Positions 24,001 through 27,813 of a DNA stretch of 27,813 nt are shown piece after piece. This DNA comes from Desulfobacterales bacterium. GTDB lineage: Bacteria; Desulfobacterota; DSM-4660; Desulfatiglandales; Desulfatiglandaceae. The notes beneath the pieces were generated by a model that searched no databases, was not told where the DNA came from, and saw nothing but the letters and a program-made list of their open reading frames with translations. Numbering within the stretch: the first letter of the stretch is position 1; each line of letters starts with the position of its first letter. The translations under genes were made by a program, and so were the position numbers. The DNA is taken from assembly GCA_022013615.1 (NCBI GenBank), contig JAKLQB010000252.1, positions 1 to 27,813 on the forward strand, written 5' to 3'.

Positions 24001-24082
24001 TTATCTGTTCTCTCCTATTGGTACTGAATACAGAAACCCTTTCCGGCAATGCTACTTTCTTCAAGGAATTATCTCAGCTTAT

Positions 24083-24170
24083 CATACACGAATTGGGAGT
24101 GTAAATATCGCATTGCCTGGGTACCCAAATATCGAAGAAAGGTGTTCTGCGTCAAGGCAAGAATGTCATT
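24083..24170 (+). pseudogene. IS200/IS605-type TnpA N-terminal fragment
   Basis: The plus-strand frame reads NWECKYRIAWVPKYRRKVFC followed by VKAR. This matches the opening of IS200-like Y1 transposases (C-KYH-x-VW-x-PKYRRKV). Only about 25-30 codons remain; the HUH motif and the catalytic tyrosine are absent. It runs, in the same frame, into a copy of the tail of the binding-protein gene. Confidence 0.5.
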
Positions 24171-24207
24171 AAGACACTTTTATCATAGACTTCCCACCAA
24201 TCTTGAG

Positions 24208-24288
24208 CAGTGGATAAATGGGAAGCTTGAGATCGTTTGGCCCAAAGACGTTGCTACGGCAAGATATGTTTATCCTGTCCCGAAATGA
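24208..24288 (+). repeat. Second copy of the 3' end of the LivJ-like gene
   Basis: These 81 bases repeat 5261-5341, the last 27 codons of the binding protein. By hand alignment 73 of 81 bases match: only one difference in the first 60, seven in the last 21. It encodes QWINGKLEIVWPKDVATARY plus VYPVPK and a TGA. Similarity ends at the stop codon and does not extend upstream. Confidence 0.9.
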
Positions 24289-24361
24289 GGCCAATATCTA
24301 TCCAGCTTGATAATCTGTGCCGGCAGGCCTCTGAATTTGACATTCAATTGAAATTTTGGCT
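24289..24361. other. Short stretch with no recognised feature
   Basis: Nothing recognised apart from a direct repeat of TTTGACATT (near 24336 and at 24361) that continues into the next promoter. Confidence 0.4.
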
Positions 24362-24391
24362 TTGACATTTGTCATTCGAATTCACTATATT
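24362..24391 (+). promoter_or_regulatory. Candidate promoter upstream of the universal stress protein gene
   Basis: TTGACA (24362-24367), 18-base spacer, TATATT (24386-24391). It lies 252 bases before the gene. The leader between contains a short GCCCC-TTTTA-GGGGC hairpin (about 24402-24416) and a reading frame I could not assign. Confidence 0.45.
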
Positions 24392-24643
24392 TACATTCTT
24401 GGCCCCTTTTAGGGGCATTATAAGATCCGCCATCCGATTTGGTATCAGGGTGTGCGGGTGTCTGAACGGCGCTACGTCTATTCAGATGGAAGGAAAGCGA
24501 AAATATATAGCACTGAAGGAAGGAGGTGAATCAACGAAGAATTTTTTTGTTTTAGGCGTAGTTAAGAATATTGCTTAGTTTACTAATTTGAGATCATTAC
24601 CTGTTACTTAGTGCCGTAAATGATAAATAAAATGGAGGGTCAA

Positions 24644-25147
24644 ATGATTATTCCTGAAATAAAAAAAATACTCTGCGCAACGGACCTTTCCGCCAATGCG
24701 CGTTACTCTTTTGGTTATGCGGCGAGTTTAGCCCATCGTTATGGAGCAGGGATTACCATAATTCATGTGCTGGAGCCCGAAATTCGGGGTGGCTACGCGT
24801 ATGATCTATCTCCCTATCTCACGGATGAGAAGTGGGAGGACATCAAGAAAAGCCAGGAGGAGGAGGCTATCAGCGATATCAAGACACGCCTTGTTCAATT
24901 TTCTGAAGAGGTGGCCAGAGAGCACGTCTCGTGCCTGTTTAATACTGATGAAATTATAGTGATAAGGGGTAATCCAGTCGAGAAGATTCTACTTTATACT
25001 AAATCAGGTGATTTTGACATGGTTGTTATGGGAAGTCGTGGCCATGGGACATTTGTTGATGCAATAATGGGGTCCACCGCGAGGCGGGTACTGCGGCGGT
25101 GTGAAATACCGGTTCTGGTGATTCGTCTGCCCAAAGGTGATGAATAG
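24644..25147 (+). CDS. Universal stress protein (UspA family)
   Basis: A 167-residue nucleotide-binding stress protein of the UspA fold. It begins EIKKILCATDLSANARYSFG, where the aspartate after CAT contacts ATP, then ITIIHVLEPE. The C-terminal VVMGSRGHGTFVDAIMGSTA gives the G-2x-G-9x-G-S/T motif of ATP-binding members, followed by RRVLRRCEIPVLVIR. I chose the ATG behind GGAGGG; an in-frame ATG at 24620 has no such site. The family helps cells survive starvation and stress, but its direct partner here is unknown. It stands alone, with 278 bases before the carboxyltransferase gene. Confidence 0.93.
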   Translation: MIIPEIKKILCATDLSANARYSFGYAASLAHRYGAGITIIHVLEPEIRGGYAYDLSPYLTDEKWEDIKKSQEEEAISDIKTRLVQFSEEVAREHVSCLFNTDEIIVIRGNPVEKILLYTKSGDFDMVVMGSRGHGTFVDAIMGSTARRVLRRCEIPVLVIRLPKGDE

Positions 25148-25325
25148 GCACGGATCCTAAGAGCCGCTGCAGATCAGAAGCGGTGTAAGTTCTCAATAAG
25201 TACGGGCATTCCGACTGCTTCCCCCTTTTGCCTTGAGCCTGTATTTAAACCCATCATTCAAGCCTTCCAGCATTCTCCTGCCGTGGTTGGATTAAGCAAT
25301 GAAAATCATGGACTTTTATAATAAC

Positions 25326-25355
25326 TTGACATATATATTAACATTTTGATCTATT
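25326..25355 (+). promoter_or_regulatory. Candidate promoter of the carboxyltransferase gene
   Basis: TTGACA (25326-25331), 18-base spacer, TCTATT (25350-25355), a four-of-six -10 match in AT-rich DNA, about 70 bases before the start codon. Confidence 0.4.
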
Positions 25356-25425
25356 TAGATGGATTGATATGGTTGAAAAATCTTCGAAACATAAAAGTGA
25401 AAAACCAAGGAATGGAGGCTGAAAA

Positions 25426-26919
25426 ATGAACGATTTTTTAGAAGGCGGGCCGAAAAACCCGCTCAAGATTCAAGACAACACCTTTCGAGACGGTCACCAG
25501 TCAACTTTGGCCACAAGGATGAGGACCGAGGATATGCTTCCCATTGCCGAGAAGATGGACAGTGTGGGATTCTGGGCCATGGAGGTATGGGGAGGCGCAA
25601 CCTTTGACACCATGCACCGCTTCCTGGGAGAAGATCCTTTTGATCGCATCAGGACCTTGAAAAAGTATATCAAAAAGACCCCCTTTTCCATGCTCTTGAG
25701 GGGGCAGAATCTGGTGGGGTATCGCAACTACCCGGATGATGTGGCGAGATTATTCGTGGACAAATCGTGTGAAGCCGGCATGGACGTGTTTCGTGTCTTT
25801 GATGCGCTCAATGATTTCCGCAACTTCCAGACCGTGGTAGAGCGGATCCAGGCCAATGGCAAACATTTCCAGGGGACCATCTGTTATTCATTAACAGAAA
25901 GGCTAATGGGTGGTGATGTATTTAACCTTGAATACTATCTTGGTAAGGCCAAGGAGATCCAGGATATGGGGGCAGATACCCTGTGTCTCAAGGACATGGC
26001 CGGGATCATGGCCCCTTTTGATATTTCCAGGCTCATTACGGAACTTAAGAAGGTGATCAGCATTCCAATTCAACTTCACACACACTATACCAGTGGTATG
26101 GCATCCATGGTCTATCTTGAGGCCATCAAAGCGGGAGTGGACATTGTGGATACCTGTCTGGCGCCTTTTGCCTTGAGGACCTCCCAGCCCGCGGTGGAAC
26201 CCATTGTGGCTACGCTTTACAGGACGACCCGGGATCCGGGATTTGAGCTGAGTCTTCTTCTGGAGCTGGGTGATTATATAGAGACCATTGCACCCAAGTA
26301 CAGGGATTATCTGGCCAAAAACAAGATGTCTGTGATTGACACTGGAGTCCTGGCGCATCAGGTGCCTGGCGGCATGATCTCCAATCTGGTCGGTCAACTC
26401 AAAGAGGCCAAGGCCCTTGACCGGTTGGCAGAGGTGTACAAAGAGGTGGCAGTCGCACGAAAGGAGTTAGGGACCCCGCCCCTTGTGACGCCCACTTCTC
26501 AGATCGTGGGGGTCCAGGCCGTGTTAAATGTCCTTTTTGGCAGATACAAGATGGTGACCAATGAGGTGAAGGATCTCGTTTATGGTCTGTATGGCAAGAC
26601 ACCAACGCCGGTAGACCCTGAGGTTCGGAAGAAGGTGCTGAAGGGTTACAAACGGGGTGATACACCGGTTACTGGTCGTGCGGCTGATTATCTGGAGCCT
26701 GAGCTGGATAAAAACAGGGAAAAGATAGGGGACTTGGCAAAGGATGATTTTGATCTCCTCATCTATTCCCTTTATCACACCACGGGAGAGCAGTTCCTGA
26801 AGTGGAAGTACGGATTAGAGGAAAGGCCGGCAGAGGTCAAACCCAAGACCCTGGAAGATATCCGGAAAGAGGATGAGGCCATGGCTGCGGCCCTGAAACA
26901 GGTGTATAAGAGCATGTAA
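25426..26919 (+). CDS. Pyruvate/oxaloacetate carboxyltransferase subunit (OadA / PycB type) without biotin domain
   Basis: Carboxyltransferase that moves CO2 between oxaloacetate (or methylmalonyl-CoA) and biotin. The DRE-TIM barrel opens with IQDNTFRDGHQSTLATRMR, with metal ligand D17. The modified-lysine region is TLCLKDMAGIM (K189), and the metal histidines are H218 and H220 in QLHTHYTSGMAS. The C-terminal conserved PYC/OADA domain includes VPGGMISNLVGQLKEAKALD. The protein ends at 497 residues, so the biotinyl domain found at the end of OadA (about 590 residues) is absent and must be a separate protein. An OadB gene follows 211 bases later, which points to a sodium-pumping oxaloacetate or methylmalonyl-CoA decarboxylase, rather than pyruvate carboxylase. 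A GGAGG site sets the start. Confidence 0.9.
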   Translation: MNDFLEGGPKNPLKIQDNTFRDGHQSTLATRMRTEDMLPIAEKMDSVGFWAMEVWGGATFDTMHRFLGEDPFDRIRTLKKYIKKTPFSMLLRGQNLVGYRNYPDDVARLFVDKSCEAGMDVFRVFDALNDFRNFQTVVERIQANGKHFQGTICYSLTERLMGGDVFNLEYYLGKAKEIQDMGADTLCLKDMAGIMAPFDISRLITELKKVISIPIQLHTHYTSGMASMVYLEAIKAGVDIVDTCLAPFALRTSQPAVEPIVATLYRTTRDPGFELSLLLELGDYIETIAPKYRDYLAKNKMSVIDTGVLAHQVPGGMISNLVGQLKEAKALDRLAEVYKEVAVARKELGTPPLVTPTSQIVGVQAVLNVLFGRYKMVTNEVKDLVYGLYGKTPTPVDPEVRKKVLKGYKRGDTPVTGRAADYLEPELDKNREKIGDLAKDDFDLLIYSLYHTTGEQFLKWKYGLEERPAEVKPKTLEDIRKEDEAMAAALKQVYKSM

Positions 26920-26929
26920 TAAAGAGTGT

Positions 26930-26956
26930 CTAAAGCGATCTAAAGTGCCTAAAGTT
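26930..26956. repeat. Phased CTAAAGTG repeat cluster (inverse of the cluster at 590)
   Basis: CTAAAG-containing octamers start at 26930, 26940 and 26949 (spacing 10 and 9); the middle one is CTAAAGTG. Their complement is CACTTTAG, the unit found before the RND permease. A further degenerate copy, CACTTCAG, is at 26983-26990. The cluster follows the carboxyltransferase stop by 11 bases. Confidence 0.65.
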
Positions 26957-27061
26957 AAACTACCAAAACCCAACATTTAACTCACTTCAGATCAAAAGAA
27001 GTGGCCATTTTATAGATGGGCACGAGTTAGTTTATATGGTATAGGTGTTTCTTTTATTAAA

Positions 27062-27080
27062 TCCCGCCTGTACGGCGGGA
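27062..27080. repeat. Small GC-rich palindrome
   Basis: TCCCGCC and GGCGGGA form a perfect seven-pair stem around TGTAC. No T run follows. It resembles short extragenic palindromes and lies in the leader between the carboxyltransferase and OadB genes. Confidence 0.6.
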
Positions 27081-27130
27081 CGCTGTATAGAATTGCGAAG
27101 CGATTGTATAATTTAAGGAGAAATTTCGTT

Positions 27131-27813
27131 ATGACAATCAATGAAATATTAGACATGCTGAATGGCATTTTGAACACGACCGGGATATTCAACTTTCAAT
27201 TTAAGCTCATCATTATGTGGGCAATAGGCTGTCTGTTCATTTATCTTGCCATTGCAAAGAAATACGAGCCCCTTTTGCTTTTACCCATCGGCTTTGGGAT
27301 CTTTATTGTCAATTTCCCCCTTGTTCCATTGATGGGTTACTCCCACGGCCACGCCCAGATCCTCCGGGTGTTTTACCATTACGGGTTGGAATGGGAAATC
27401 ATGCCTTGTATCATCTTCTTAGGCTTAGGCGCCATGACAGATTTTGGGCCTCTCATTGCCAACCCAAAGACCCTGTTCGTAGGTGCTGGCGCACAGCTTG
27501 GAGTTTTTGTCACTTTTACCGGCACGGTGCTGGTCGGATTCACCCTGAAGGAGGCAGCCTCTGTGAGTATCATTGGCGGTGCTGATGGGCCTACGACAAT
27601 ATACTTGACCCAGCATCTGGCCCCCCAACTGCTTGGCCCAAATGCCCTGGCTGCCTATTCCTATATGGCCATGGTTCCACTTATCCAGCCTGCCATCATG
27701 AGAATGATGACCAATGATGAGGAAAGGAAGATCCGCATGCGCCAGTTGAGACCGGTTTCAAGGCAGGAGAAGATCCTCTTTCCCATGGTCATTGCAGGCA
27801 TCATTGCACTTCT
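27131..27813 (+). CDS. oadB: Sodium-pumping decarboxylase beta subunit (OadB/GcdB/MmdB family), 3'-truncated by window
   Basis: Membrane subunit that decarboxylates carboxybiotin and exports sodium ions. The visible 227 residues start MTINEILDMLNGILNTTGIF behind AAGGAG. They contain several membrane helices, the LPIGFGIFIVNFPL region, EIMPCIIFLGLGAMTDFGPL and the hallmark SIIGGADGPTTIYLTQHLAP, which carries the aspartate of the sodium and carboxybiotin site. YSYMAMVPLIQPAIMRMMT is also a family signature. The frame is open to the last base of the window, so roughly the last 40 percent is missing. It follows the carboxyltransferase gene in the same direction. Partner biotin carrier and gamma-type subunits should lie beyond the window. 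Confidence 0.93.
   Translation, partial: MTINEILDMLNGILNTTGIFNFQFKLIIMWAIGCLFIYLAIAKKYEPLLLLPIGFGIFIVNFPLVPLMGYSHGHAQILRVFYHYGLEWEIMPCIIFLGLGAMTDFGPLIANPKTLFVGAGAQLGVFVTFTGTVLVGFTLKEAASVSIIGGADGPTTIYLTQHLAPQLLGPNALAAYSYMAMVPLIQPAIMRMMTNDEERKIRMRQLRPVSRQEKILFPMVIAGIIAL

Noticed and set aside
24420..24530. Plus-strand frame reading YQGVRVSERRYVYSDGRKAK as a sulfatase tail
   Set aside because: The resemblance is vague and too short to support a call.
25170..25270. Minus-strand frame reading MLEGLNDGFKYRLKAKGGSS as a gene relic
   Set aside because: The wording is coherent but I do not recognise the family and there is no start or ribosome site.
27107..27112. TATAAT just before oadB as a -10 box
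   Set aside because: It lies directly against the ribosome site, which would leave almost no leader, and no -35 box stands at the right distance.

Overview
The window looks like chromosomal DNA of an anaerobic, probably sulfate-reducing or syntrophic, member of the Desulfobacterota (former Deltaproteobacteria). This is inferred from gene content: a TAXI-type TRAP transporter, a branched-chain-amino-acid-type binding protein, a complex II of succinate dehydrogenase/fumarate reductase type, small ferredoxins, a carboxyltransferase paired with a sodium-pump OadB, and many strong AGGAGG ribosome binding sites. No rRNA, tRNA, CRISPR array or intact insertion sequence was seen.

Layout. (1) 1-5341: the end of an RND-efflux membrane fusion protein, its RND permease, a small unknown protein overlapping the permease stop, and an orphan periplasmic binding protein. 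(2) 5377-15052: a tightly packed ten-gene operon behind a good sigma-70-like promoter. It encodes a two-subunit acid-CoA ligase, a CitE-type CoA-ester lyase, a small ferredoxin, an MmgE/PrpD protein, a GntR/FCD regulator, a complex II (a seven-helix cytochrome b, flavoprotein and iron-sulfur protein) and a DapA-family aldolase. (3) 15100-18561: a TAXI-TRAP transporter with its own promoter, preceded by the decayed start of what looks like another exported protein. (4) 18676-22129: single genes (DJ-1/PfpI protein, VOC protein, carboxymuconolactone-decarboxylase-like protein, 3-hydroxyisobutyrate-dehydrogenase-like reductase), partly more GC-rich and separated by gene debris. (5) 22444-23637: a minus-strand MFS transporter followed by about 1 kb of gene fossils. 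(6) 24362-27813: a universal stress protein, a carboxyltransferase without a biotin domain, and the start of an OadB-type sodium-pumping decarboxylase subunit cut by the window edge.

How the genes may work together (inference). Regions 2 and 3 read as one catabolic unit. A carboxylic acid enters through the TRAP transporter and is oxidised or rearranged by complex II and the PrpD protein. It is activated by the SucCD-like ligase and cleaved by the CitE-like lyase to an acyl-CoA plus a 2-oxoacid. Candidate routes are malate via malyl-CoA, or methylsuccinate/itaconate/citramalate via citramalyl-CoA. The GntR regulator inside the operon could bind TTGTCGA boxes that lie beside both the operon promoter and the TRAP promoter.

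The intergenic DNA holds at least six recognisable relics: a binding-protein N-terminus, a transposase fragment next to a ferredoxin fragment, a hydantoinase tail, a fumarase/tartrate dehydratase alpha N-terminus, an IS200-like transposase start, and a second copy of the last 81 bases of the binding-protein gene at 4181-5341.
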